Shown: positions 1-5,910, counted from the first letter of the stretch. The stretch is DNA of 7,560 nt from Propionivibrio sp. (GCA_017990155.1 JAGNOM010000133.1:1-7560), one strand, 5' to 3'. Numbers and translations: made by a program. Notes: generated by a model not told the origin, from the letters alone.

Positions 1-165
1 GGGGCCATCGTCAAACCCGGAGACGCACTGACCAGCGCCTTGATCATGCTGGTCGAGGGACGCGCAGACCCGTCGATCAGGATGCCGCACCATAAAGATC
101 CGCTGTCGAAGGAGCAGATTGGTCTGCTGCGAAGCTGGGTCGAGCAGGGTGCGAAAAACAACTGA
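1..165 (+). CDS. C-terminal fragment of a c-type cytochrome-like protein (partial, 5' end outside window)
   Basis: Frame 1 is open from the window edge to a TGA at 163-165 and encodes 54 residues. The pattern is that of the tail of the haem-binding domain seen in planctomycete-type and related c-type cytochromes: a PGD segment near the start, a short hydrophobic helix, an RMP motif (residues 27-29, whose Met could be the distal haem ligand), then PLS followed by an amphipathic helix containing LLRSW and ending in EQGAKNN. The haem-attachment CxxCH would lie upstream and is not visible, so haem binding is inferred. Such proteins are periplasmic electron carriers or domains of larger redox enzymes; which one cannot be told here. 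The gene converges on mnmE with only 22 bases between the stop codons and has no evident functional tie to the origin cluster. Confidence 0.6.
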   Translation, partial: GAIVKPGDALTSALIMLVEGRADPSIRMPHHKDPLSKEQIGLLRSWVEQGAKNN

Positions 166-187
166 GGCAGTGTCGTTGTGCAGCGCC

Positions 188-1573
188 TTACTTGCCGATG
201 CAAAAGCGCCCGAAAATCTCGCCGAGAAGGTCGTCGGCGGAGAATTCGCCGGTAATCGAAGATAAAGCCAGCTGCGCCAGGCGCAATTCCTCGGCGAAGA
301 GTTCCAGTTGCGGGAGTTGGGCCTGTGCTGCGGCGATATGTTCCCGCGTCTCGGTCAGCGCCCGCAGATGGCGTTCGCGGGCGATAAAAACGTCTTCGGC
401 GGGATGCCAGCCAGCAATACGCAACAACTCGTTGCGCAGCAAATCAATGCCGTCGCCGCGTTTTGCTGACAGGGAGATGGCCACCCCATCGCTTTGATCG
501 TGCCGTTCGGCTGCACGGTGGGCAAGATCGACCTTGTTGTACACGGTAATGCGGGCGAGCGACGCGGGAAGTTGTTCAAGTATGGCGCGTTCGGCATCCC
601 CGGCTCCGGTTCTGGCATCGACGAGCAGCACGACAACGTCGGCACGTTCGATTTCGCGCCAGGTCCGTTCAATGCCGATTTTCTCGACCTCGTCGTCGGT
701 ATCGCGCAAGCCGGCCGTATCGATCACGTGCAGCGGAATTCCTTCGATCTGAAGCGTGCTGCGCACGACGTCGCGTGTGGTTCCGGCGACCGGCGTGACG
801 ATCGCCAGATCGTCACCGGCCAGGCGATTGAGCAGACTGGACTTGCCGACGTTCGGTTGTCCGGCGAGAACGACGTGCAAACCGCCTTGCAGCAGTTTCC
901 CCTGTTGCGCCCGGTCGAACACCGTGTCGAGGCTTTCCTGCAGGCGCCGGAGTCGCCCGAAGGCGTTGGCCGCTTCAAGAAAATCGACTTCTTCCTCGGG
1001 AAAGTCCAGTGTCGCTTCGACCAAGGCCCGCAGTTCGGTGAGCTGGTCGAGAAGGACGTGAATCTCCCGTGAGAAATCGCCTTGCAGGGAACGCACCGCG
1101 CTGCGCGCCGCGGCCTTGGTTGAGGCGTCGATCAGATCGACGACGGCTTCTGCCTGCGCCAGATCGAGTTTGCCGTTGAGAAAGGCGCGTCGGGTGAACT
1201 CACCCGGTTCGGCGAGACGCGCGCCAAGGTCAAGGCAACGCGCGAGCAGCATTTGCAGAACAACCGTTCCGCCATGTCCTTGCAGCTCAAGGACATCTTC
1301 GCCGGTAAAGGAATTGGGCGCGGGAAAATGCAACAACAGACCGCTATCGATCACGCTGCCATCGTCAGCGTGAAAGTCGCCGAGCGTCGCTATACGCGGC
1401 TTGGGGCGCTTGCGACAGAGAATGTCGGCAAAATCGAGAAGGTTTCGCCCGGAGACTCGGATGATCCCGACACCGCCACGGCCTTGGGCCGTAGCAATGG
1501 CGGCGATTGTTTCAGTTGGCGCTGAAACGGAGGCCTGATCAGGCCTTGGCGTCGTTAGCGGCTTTTCCGCCAC
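188..1573 (-). CDS. mnmE: tRNA uridine-5-carboxymethylaminomethyl(34) synthesis GTPase MnmE
   Basis: MnmE (TrmE) is a G protein that works with MnmG to install the (carboxymethyl)aminomethyl group at C5 of wobble U34 in several tRNAs. From the GTG chosen here the protein has 461 residues, against 454 in E. coli. The N-terminal formyl-THF-binding and dimerisation domain begins around TIAAIATAQGRGG and includes the GEFTRRAFLNGK segment. The G domain inserted in the helical domain shows G1 GQPNVGKS (238-245), G2 GTTRD (264-268), G3 DTAG (285-288), G4 NKVD (346-349) and SAK (369-371). The C-terminus ends in the essential CIGK (458-461). Stop is TAA at 188-190. The start is uncertain: no ATG exists in frame. 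GTG at 1573 has a GGA nine bases upstream and overlaps yidC by 35 bases; TTG codons at 1579 and 1609 are alternatives lacking a well-placed ribosome site. It is last in the rpmH operon. Confidence 0.93.
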   Translation of the reverse strand: MAEKPLTTPRPDQASVSAPTETIAAIATAQGRGGVGIIRVSGRNLLDFADILCRKRPKPRIATLGDFHADDGSVIDSGLLLHFPAPNSFTGEDVLELQGHGGTVVLQMLLARCLDLGARLAEPGEFTRRAFLNGKLDLAQAEAVVDLIDASTKAAARSAVRSLQGDFSREIHVLLDQLTELRALVEATLDFPEEEVDFLEAANAFGRLRRLQESLDTVFDRAQQGKLLQGGLHVVLAGQPNVGKSSLLNRLAGDDLAIVTPVAGTTRDVVRSTLQIEGIPLHVIDTAGLRDTDDEVEKIGIERTWREIERADVVVLLVDARTGAGDAERAILEQLPASLARITVYNKVDLAHRAAERHDQSDGVAISLSAKRGDGIDLLRNELLRIAGWHPAEDVFIARERHLRALTETREHIAAAQAQLPQLELFAEELRLAQLALSSITGEFSADDLLGEIFGRFCIGK

Positions 1574-3224
1574 TTCCAAGCATCCGGTTAATCTGCCATT
1601 GCTGCGCAATCGACAGGATGTTGTTGACGACCCAGTAAAGCACCAGACCAGATGGGAAGAAGAGGAACATGCCGCCGAAAATGAAAGGCATGAGCAGCAT
1701 CATCTTGGCCTGAATTGGGTCTGGCGGCGTCGGGTTGAGCTTGGTCTGGATCAGCATGGTGGCGATCATGATGACCGGCAGCACATAGAATGGATCCTGC
1801 GATGACAGGTCCTTGATCCACAGAATCCACGGCGCGTCACGCATCTCAACCGCACCGAGCAGTGCCCAGTAAAGCGCGATGAACACCGGAATCTGGACCA
1901 CAATCGGCAGACAGCCACCCAGTGGGTTGATTTTCTCGGTCTTGTAGAGATTCATCATCTCCATGTTGAGTTTTTGCTTGTCGTCACCGCAACGCTCACG
2001 CAACGCGGTCATGCGTGGTGCGATTGCCTTCATTTTGGCCATCGACTTGTAGCTGGCCGCCGACAAGGGGAAGAAAGCCGCCTTGATGGCGACCGTCAGC
2101 AACACGATCGACCAACCCCAGTTCCCGACGAGTCTGTGAATGAAGTCCAGACACCAGAAGATCGGTGCGGCAACGATCGTCAGCCAGCCATAGTCAACGA
2201 CAAGCGGCAGCCCTTGTGCGCCGATTCCGCCTTCTGAAGATGGCTTGGCAAGTTGCTCAAGCATCGACTGGATCTGTGGGCCGGCGTAAAGAGAAACCAT
2301 GTTGCTTGCCTTCGCCCCGGGTGCGACGCTCGCGATCGGCACAATCAATCCGGCTGTCACTGCCGGATTTGCGCTGCCTTCGAGCGTTCGAACAAAGAAT
2401 TCGCGGTCTTGCTTCTCTGCCGGGATCCAGGCGGAAACGAAGTAATGCTGGACCATCGCCATCCAGCCGTTATCGGCCTTTTGGGCGAATTTCGCCGAAC
2501 CCTTTTCAATATCCTTGAAGTTGATCTTCTGGAACTTCTCCTGATCCGTATAGACGGCCGGACCGGTATAGGTGCTGACCATGCTGCTCTCGCCAGCCGG
2601 CGCGGCGGTGTCGCGCTGCAACTGGTAATAAGCGTGCGCCGAGACTTCCTTCTGACCGCCATTTTCTATTTCGTAGGCAACGTTGATCAGATAGCTGCCG
2701 CGATTGAAGGTATAGATCTTGGTGACCTTGACGCCGTTGACCACCGGCGCTTCGAGCCTAAGTTCGATACTCTTTGCCTCCGCGCCGAGCTCGAGGTTCC
2801 CCGGCGATACCGTATAGAGCGTCTTGTGATTCGGAAGATCCTCACCGATTAAACCACTCTGTGCAGCGTATTGGTGCTTTGCGTCAAACAGCGAAAAATT
2901 CCGCAGCTTGTCTTCGCTTGCCTTGTAGTTGTTAAGTTCGAGACCAACGATCGTGCCGCCCTGGGTCGAAACGTCAGCGACAAACAAGTCGGTTTTGACC
3001 TTGATGATTTCGGCCTTGGCACTTGCCGAAGCCGCATTGCCATCGGGCACAGACGCTGCAGAAACGGGGGCTGATGCGGTCGCTCCCGGAACGGGCGCGA
3101 TGGCTGTTGCGGCTGGAGTCGTCGCCAGCGGCGCTTGCGGATTGTTGTGCTTTTGCCATGCTTCCCAAAGCATGACCAAAGAAAACGAGAAGACGAAGAC
3201 AAGAATCAGGCGTCGGGTATCCAT
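1539..3224 (-). CDS. yidC: Membrane protein insertase YidC
   Basis: YidC inserts and folds inner-membrane proteins, alone or with SecYEG. The 561-residue length suits the Gram-negative form. Residues 6-21 are the first membrane segment with a positive N-terminus (MDTRR). An Ala/Pro-rich periplasmic linker (about 30-72) and a beta-rich periplasmic P1 domain (about 73-330) follow. The conserved insertase core covers about 341-545: membrane segments near 345-364, 369-389, 435-458, 480-495 and 508-538, with the cytoplasmic SYKSMAKMKAIAP coiled-coil hairpin at 391-430 and the signature NPLGGCLPIVVQIPVFIALY at 433-452. Lys381 stands where E. coli has groove Arg366. The tail is short (KAANDAKA). ATG start at 3224 has an AGG six bases upstream. 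It lies 17 bases after yidD, its usual partner, and overlaps the start of mnmE. Confidence 0.98.
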   Translation of the reverse strand: MDTRRLILVFVFSFSLVMLWEAWQKHNNPQAPLATTPAATAIAPVPGATASAPVSAASVPDGNAASASAKAEIIKVKTDLFVADVSTQGGTIVGLELNNYKASEDKLRNFSLFDAKHQYAAQSGLIGEDLPNHKTLYTVSPGNLELGAEAKSIELRLEAPVVNGVKVTKIYTFNRGSYLINVAYEIENGGQKEVSAHAYYQLQRDTAAPAGESSMVSTYTGPAVYTDQEKFQKINFKDIEKGSAKFAQKADNGWMAMVQHYFVSAWIPAEKQDREFFVRTLEGSANPAVTAGLIVPIASVAPGAKASNMVSLYAGPQIQSMLEQLAKPSSEGGIGAQGLPLVVDYGWLTIVAAPIFWCLDFIHRLVGNWGWSIVLLTVAIKAAFFPLSAASYKSMAKMKAIAPRMTALRERCGDDKQKLNMEMMNLYKTEKINPLGGCLPIVVQIPVFIALYWALLGAVEMRDAPWILWIKDLSSQDPFYVLPVIMIATMLIQTKLNPTPPDPIQAKMMLLMPFIFGGMFLFFPSGLVLYWVVNNILSIAQQWQINRMLGSGGKAANDAKA

Positions 3225-3241
3225 GAACGGCCTATCAAAAA

Positions 3242-3451
3242 TCAGGGAACGGGATCAAAACCACCCGCATTCCACGGATGGCAACGAGATATGCGCTTGA
3301 TGCCAAGGCAGGCGCCTTTGCACGCACCATACTTCTCCACCGCTTCTGCGGTGTATTCCGAACAACTTGGAAAAAAGCGGCAACGGCTCCCCAGCAAAGG
3401 GCTGATCGCATACTTGTAGAAACGGATCAGTGCCAGCAGCAATAATTTCAT
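3242..3451 (-). CDS. yidD: Membrane protein insertion efficiency factor YidD
   Basis: A 69-residue member of the YidD family, a small inner-membrane-associated protein that helps YidC-dependent insertion. Visible hallmarks are an N-terminal amphipathic or hydrophobic helix (LLLLALIRFYKYAISPLLG), the motif CRFFPSCSEYT with Cys24 and Cys30, a Gly/Ala/Cys turn (YGACKGACLG), a third conserved Cys in RCHPW (57-60), and the C-terminal GGFDPVP. Length is typical of the family. The ATG at 3451 comes four bases after the rnpA stop (TAA, then GCTG, then ATG) and has no clear Shine-Dalgarno sequence, so translation is probably coupled to rnpA. The gene is followed by yidC after 17 bases, matching the conserved rnpA-yidD-yidC order. 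Confidence 0.97.
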   Translation of the reverse strand: MKLLLLALIRFYKYAISPLLGSRCRFFPSCSEYTAEAVEKYGACKGACLGIKRISRCHPWNAGGFDPVP

Positions 3452-3455
3452 CAGC

Positions 3456-3854
3456 TTATCGTTCAGGTGAAATCATTTTGCTCAACAACCCCCGGATTTC
3501 TTCGGCGAGGACTCGCCGGTCCAATGGAACCGGTTTTGTCGATAAGCGCAGGACGAAATCGCGCGCAGGCAAGCGGCAACGCAAAATGCGGAAATTCTCT
3601 CTCGCCAGCCGTTTGACCAGATTTCGGTCCACCGACCGTCGCAAAAGCCGTTTGGCAACGACGACGCCCAAACGGGCGCCGATCATCACTTCTTCTGCCG
3701 CACGAACCCGGTAATGTAGCAGGAAATGCCGGCTTCTAATGGCCTTCCTGAAACCAAAAACGGATGAAAATTCATCCGTTTTTGTCAGTCGATACGTCTT
3801 GGGAAACGCGGCACAACCCTGCTCGCGCTTGCCCTCTGGCAGCTTGGTGTTCAA
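3456..3854 (-). CDS. rnpA: Ribonuclease P protein component
   Basis: RnpA is the basic protein subunit that joins the RNase P RNA to mature tRNA 5' ends. The 132-residue product has the family layout: FPKTYRLTKTDEFSSVF (17-33), RSRHFLLHYRV, the RLGVVVAKR strand, and the RNR-helix region from KRLLRRSVDRN to KRLARENFR (68-89). The usual third Arg of the RNR motif is Leu79 here (DRNLVKR), while Arg77, Asn78, Lys81 and Arg82 are kept. The only sensible start is TTG at 3854: no ATG, GTG or TTG lies between it and the conserved core, and this TTG overlaps the rpmH stop in the four bases TTGA, an arrangement expected for coupled translation. The 15 or so residues before the core look non-conserved. 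An arginine-rich protein of this kind is encoded next to rpmH in most bacteria. Confidence 0.96.
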   Translation of the reverse strand: MNTKLPEGKREQGCAAFPKTYRLTKTDEFSSVFGFRKAIRSRHFLLHYRVRAAEEVMIGARLGVVVAKRLLRRSVDRNLVKRLARENFRILRCRLPARDFVLRLSTKPVPLDRRVLAEEIRGLLSKMISPER

Positions 3855-3985
3855 ACGGCCAAACGATGACGACCTTTGGCACGACGGGCACGAATTACGG
3901 CGCGACCGCCACGGGTAGCCATACGGACGAGGAAGCCATGGGTACGCTTGCGACGAATAACCGACGGTTGATAGGTGCGTTTCAT
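3851..3985 (-). CDS. rpmH: 50S ribosomal protein L34
   Basis: A 44-residue, extremely basic protein beginning MKRTYQPSVIRRKRTHGF and ending KGRHRLAV, the near-invariant L34 sequence and exact usual length. L34 is a component of the large ribosomal subunit that binds 23S rRNA. The ATG at 3985 is preceded by AAAGG with seven bases of spacing, a good ribosome-binding site. The TGA at 3851-3853 overlaps the TTG start of rnpA. It is the first gene of the minus-strand operon and lies just downstream of the promoter at 4023-4052. In the window it marks the left edge of the rpmH-dnaA divergent control region. Confidence 0.99.
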   Translation of the reverse strand: MKRTYQPSVIRRKRTHGFLVRMATRGGRAVIRARRAKGRHRLAV

Positions 3986-4022
3986 AGTTAAACCTTTGAA
4001 GTCATTGCGAAGTAAACGCGCA

Positions 4023-4052
4023 ATTAGACATGCGATTGATAACTTGTGTCAA
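4023..4052 (-). promoter_or_regulatory. Sigma70-type promoter of the rpmH-rnpA-yidD-yidC-mnmE operon
   Basis: On the minus strand a perfect -35 hexamer TTGACA (plus-strand 4047-4052) is followed, after 18 bases, by TCTAAT (plus-strand 4023-4028), five of six matches to TATAAT. Transcription would start near 4016, giving a leader of about 30 bases before the rpmH ATG at 3985. No other comparably good promoter is seen upstream of rpmH, so this is the likely driver of the operon. This is sequence matching only. Confidence 0.75.
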
Positions 4053-4072
4053 GCCGAAATTTTGGCCGATGC

Positions 4073-4081
4073 TGTGGATAA
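4073..4081 (-). promoter_or_regulatory. DnaA box in the rpmH-dnaA divergent region
   Basis: The nine bases read TTATCCACA on the minus strand, a perfect match to the strongest DnaA-binding consensus. The site lies 20 bases upstream of the -35 of the rpmH promoter and overlaps the -35 of the candidate dnaA promoter. This suggests DnaA autoregulation, an auxiliary role in origin function, or both. Confidence 0.85.
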
Positions 4082-4103
4082 CTTTGTTGCGACAGGTTAA
4101 AAT
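4075..4103 (+). promoter_or_regulatory. Candidate dnaA promoter overlapping a DnaA box
   Basis: TGGATA (4075-4080, four of six matches to TTGACA) and TAAAAT (4098-4103, five of six matches to TATAAT) are separated by an ideal 17 bases. The predicted start near 4110 leaves a leader of about 185 bases before the dnaA ATG. The -35 is inside the DnaA box at 4073-4081, so DnaA binding would be expected to block RNA polymerase. The -35 match is modest, and other weak promoters in the gap cannot be excluded. Confidence 0.45.
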
Positions 4104-4114
4104 CGGCCCCTTAC

Positions 4115-4259
4115 GTCAGGCACCGCTCAATTCGCCTGACATCAAAACAGAAGCAATTTCTGTTCGTATCATTACAACCGTGTTTGACTACCAAGCATCC
4201 TCTTTGCCCGGTTCCGAATGGTTGTTTTGAAATGGCAAATCGCCAGCCTGTGGCTTTGC
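4115..4259 (+). other. Potentially structured dnaA leader with three inverted repeats
   Basis: Three inverted repeats follow one another between the candidate promoter and dnaA. First, GTCAGGC/GCCTGAC at 4115-4121 and 4134-4140 (seven base pairs, 12-base loop). Second, AACAGAA/TTCTGTT at 4146-4152 and 4158-4164 (seven base pairs, five-base loop). Third, GCAAA-TC-GCCA/TGGC-TTTGC at 4235-4259 (nine base pairs with a two-base bulge, five-base loop). None is followed by a T run, so they do not look like intrinsic terminators. They could be operator half-sites or mRNA structures; function is unknown. The gap otherwise holds no gene-like reading frame. Confidence 0.35.
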
Positions 4260-4293
4260 AAAACCTAATCGGGATTGTGTCGATTCTTCAGCG

Positions 4294-5697
4294 ATGAGTA
4301 GCTTCTGGATTTCCTGTCTGAGTCAGTTTGAACAAGAACTGCCGCCTCAGCAATTCAATACGTGGATTCGCCCCCTTCGACTGGAAGGCGAGGACGATGT
4401 GAACAACGGGCTTCGCCTCTACGCACCCAATGGTTTTATTTTGAAATGGGTCAGGGAACGTTACCTGACCCGCATTGAAGAACTCGGCAGCGCTTTTTTT
4501 TCGTCGCCCGTAAGCGTTTCAATGATGCTCGCAGAGCGCAGCCAGAATCCGGCACCATTGACGAAGGCGGCTCCAACCAGCGTGGCTTCTGTCTCTCAAC
4601 CGACAACGAAGCCGCAAGTTTCGCCGTTTGCCGCGGTGGAACGTCCTCTGGAGAGGACGCGTTCGGACTATGAAAAGACCCGACTCATCCCCGGCTTCAC
4701 ATTCGAAAACCTGATCGTCGGCAAAGCCAACGATCTGGCTCGTGCCGCGTCCGTCCAGGTCGCGACGAATCCCGGGGGCGCTGCCTACAATCCGATGTTC
4801 ATCTACGGTGGTGCGGGCCTCGGCAAGACACACCTGATCCATGCCATCGGAAATCACATCCTCGTGCAGAATCCCGGCAAGGTCGTTCGTTACGTCCATG
4901 CTGAGGACTATTACTCCGACGTCGTTCGCGCCTATCAGACAAAGTCCTTCGACGCTTTCAAGCGTTACTACCGCTCGCTCGACGTTCTGTTGCTTGATGA
5001 TGTCCAGTTTTTTAACGGAAAGAACCGGACCCAGGAAGAATTTTTCTTTGTATTCAATGCATTGATTGAATCGAAGAAGCAGATTGTGATCAGTTGCGAT
5101 ACCTACCCGAAAGATATTTCCGGTCTTGAGGATCGTCTGATTACCCGGTTTGACTGGGGTCTGACGGTTCAAATCGAGCCACCGGAAATCGAGATGCGTG
5201 TGGCGATTCTGAAGAAGAAGGCCGAGGCAGAATCCGTCGCGCTCGACGATGAAGTGGCCTTCTATATCGCCAAGCACCTTCGATCAAACGTACGGGAACT
5301 GGAAGGCGCGCTGAAGAAGGTGTTGGCCTACGCATCGTTCCACGGGCGAAAGATTGATCTCGACCTGGCGAAGGAATCACTCAAAGACCTGATCGGTGCG
5401 GTGAATCGGCAAATCACGGTCGAAAACATCCAGAAGACGGTGGCGGACTATTTCAAGATCAAGGTTGCCGACCTGTATTCGAAGAAGCGGACCCGGCAGA
5501 TCGCCCGGCCGCGTCAGGTGGCGATGTGGCTGGCCAAGAATCTGACCTCGCAGAGCTATCCGTCGATCGGCGAAGCGTTTGGTGGGCGCGACCACACCAC
5601 GGTCCTCCACGCCGTGCGAACGATTGAGTCGTTACGAACCAAGGACAACGAGTTGAACCACGATGTTCATGTCCTGTTACAGGTGTTGAAAGGCTGA
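4294..5697 (+). CDS. dnaA: Chromosomal replication initiator protein DnaA
   Basis: DnaA binds DnaA boxes at oriC as an ATP-controlled oligomer, opens the duplex and recruits the helicase. The 467 residues equal the E. coli length and keep its key numbering. Domain I (1-85) begins with the typical SSFWISCLSQFEQELP; domain II is a Pro/Ser/Thr-rich linker (about 86-130). The AAA+ domain (131-345) has Walker A GGAGLGKTH (172-180), Walker B LLLDD (232-236), sensor 1 VISCDT (265-270), the arginine finger Arg285 in RLITRFDWGL, and sensor 2 Arg334 in NVRELEGAL. Domain IV ends with the DNA-binding helix-turn-helix, including Arg399, and the signature GRDHTTVLHA (431-440). The ATG at 4294 fits the family N-terminus but has no clear Shine-Dalgarno sequence. 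TGA at 5695-5697. dnaN follows after 212 bases. Confidence 0.99.
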   Translation: MSSFWISCLSQFEQELPPQQFNTWIRPLRLEGEDDVNNGLRLYAPNGFILKWVRERYLTRIEELGSAFFSSPVSVSMMLAERSQNPAPLTKAAPTSVASVSQPTTKPQVSPFAAVERPLERTRSDYEKTRLIPGFTFENLIVGKANDLARAASVQVATNPGGAAYNPMFIYGGAGLGKTHLIHAIGNHILVQNPGKVVRYVHAEDYYSDVVRAYQTKSFDAFKRYYRSLDVLLLDDVQFFNGKNRTQEEFFFVFNALIESKKQIVISCDTYPKDISGLEDRLITRFDWGLTVQIEPPEIEMRVAILKKKAEAESVALDDEVAFYIAKHLRSNVRELEGALKKVLAYASFHGRKIDLDLAKESLKDLIGAVNRQITVENIQKTVADYFKIKVADLYSKKRTRQIARPRQVAMWLAKNLTSQSYPSIGEAFGGRDHTTVLHAVRTIESLRTKDNELNHDVHVLLQVLKG

Positions 5698-5705
5698 CGA
5701 AGAAA

Positions 5706-5714
5706 TTTGTATAA
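5706..5714 (-). promoter_or_regulatory. Near-consensus DnaA box (one mismatch)
   Basis: TTATACAAA on the minus strand differs from TTATNCACA at one position. It lies nine bases after the dnaA stop codon and 14 bases before the consensus box at 5729-5737, so it may be a weak, cooperatively filled site. A single near-match in AT-rich DNA could also be chance. Confidence 0.4.
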
Positions 5715-5728
5715 GTTCGTGTACTGCT

Positions 5729-5737
5729 TGTGCATAA
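5729..5737 (-). promoter_or_regulatory. DnaA box in oriC region
   Basis: TTATGCACA on the minus strand matches the TTATNCACA consensus exactly. It is embedded in a short inverted repeat, CTTGT/ACAAG (5727-5731 and 5737-5741). Its orientation opposes the box at 5786-5794. Confidence 0.8.
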
Positions 5738-5785
5738 CAAGTGTGTAATTGGTGGGTTTCGGTTGGCTGGGTAAGTTGTTCAATT

Positions 5786-5794
5786 TTATCCACA
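5786..5794 (+). promoter_or_regulatory. DnaA box in oriC region
   Basis: TTATCCACA on the plus strand is a perfect strong DnaA box. It is the box closest to the AT-rich stretch and points toward it, as expected for the site from which a DnaA filament would extend into the unwinding element. Confidence 0.85.
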
Positions 5795-5820
5795 AGACGA
5801 TACAGAGCTTCTACAGGCTG

Positions 5821-5910
5821 ATTTTTACATTTAAGTGTCTGAAAGTATTAGTGTAATTATTGATATTCACAGGATTGTCTTTGAGATTATCTTTATAGGA
5901 TTTATATATA
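5821..5910. other. AT-rich candidate DNA-unwinding element
   Basis: Seventy of these 90 bases are A or T (78%), in sharp contrast to the flanking GC-richer genes. The stretch ends in TTTATATATA immediately before the dnaN ATG and includes a one-mismatch DnaA box, ATATTCACA, at 5863-5871. Its place directly beside the strong box at 5786-5794 fits a duplex-unwinding element. It also forms the dnaN leader, so part of the AT richness may reflect dnaN expression signals. Confidence 0.55.

Larger units (their letters stand above)
5698..5909. other. oriC: Probable replication origin (oriC), dnaA-dnaN intergenic region
   Basis: This 212-base gap contains two consensus DnaA boxes in opposite orientations (5729-5737 and 5786-5794), two one-mismatch boxes (5706-5714 and 5863-5871), and an AT-rich right end suitable for unwinding. 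It lies between the initiator and clamp genes, a common oriC position. Only one DnaA box is found in the alternative rpmH-dnaA gap, so I favour this region, though in some bacteria the rpmH-dnaA gap is the active origin or both take part. An AGGA ribosome site for dnaN is at 5897-5900. No convincing dnaN promoter or dnaA terminator is visible. Confidence 0.7.

Noticed and set aside
150..182. Possible intrinsic terminator for mnmE on the minus strand (ACAAC/GTTGT followed by T residues)
   Set aside because: The stem has only five base pairs with a 12-base loop and lies within the 3' end of the convergent gene; too weak to call.
722..734. CACGTG core inside mnmE as a second parS
   Set aside because: The flanks (GAT and CAG) do not match the GTTN/NAAC arms of parS; only the six-base core is shared.
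494..1072. Plus-strand 192-codon open frame inside mnmE
   Set aside because: It is antisense to the conserved G domain of MnmE and has no recognisable domain; a GC-rich shadow frame.
2253..2852. Plus-strand 199-codon open frame inside yidC
   Set aside because: It is antisense to the periplasmic domain of YidC with no recognisable motif or ribosome site; a shadow frame.
4030..4230. Plus-strand 66-codon open frame in the rpmH-dnaA gap
   Set aside because: It runs over promoter, DnaA box and inverted repeats, has no ribosome site and no protein-like character.
4519..5277. Minus-strand 252-codon open frame inside dnaA
   Set aside because: It covers the AAA+ core of DnaA in antisense; its length follows from codon bias, and it shows no domain signature.
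5727..5741. CTTGT/ACAAG inverted repeat as a dnaA terminator
   Set aside because: Only five base pairs and no T run. It is better explained as the surroundings of the DnaA box at 5729-5737.
5860..5890. Possible dnaN promoter TTGATA (5860-5865) and GATTAT (5885-5890)
   Set aside because: The spacing is 19 bases and the -10 matches only four of six. In DNA this AT-rich such matches arise readily by chance.
5835..5909. N-terminal 25-residue extension of DnaN from the GTG at 5835
   Set aside because: It is a hydrophobic, Ile-rich translation of AT-rich DNA, absent from sliding clamps. The ATG at 5910 has a well-spaced AGGA and gives the standard N-terminus.
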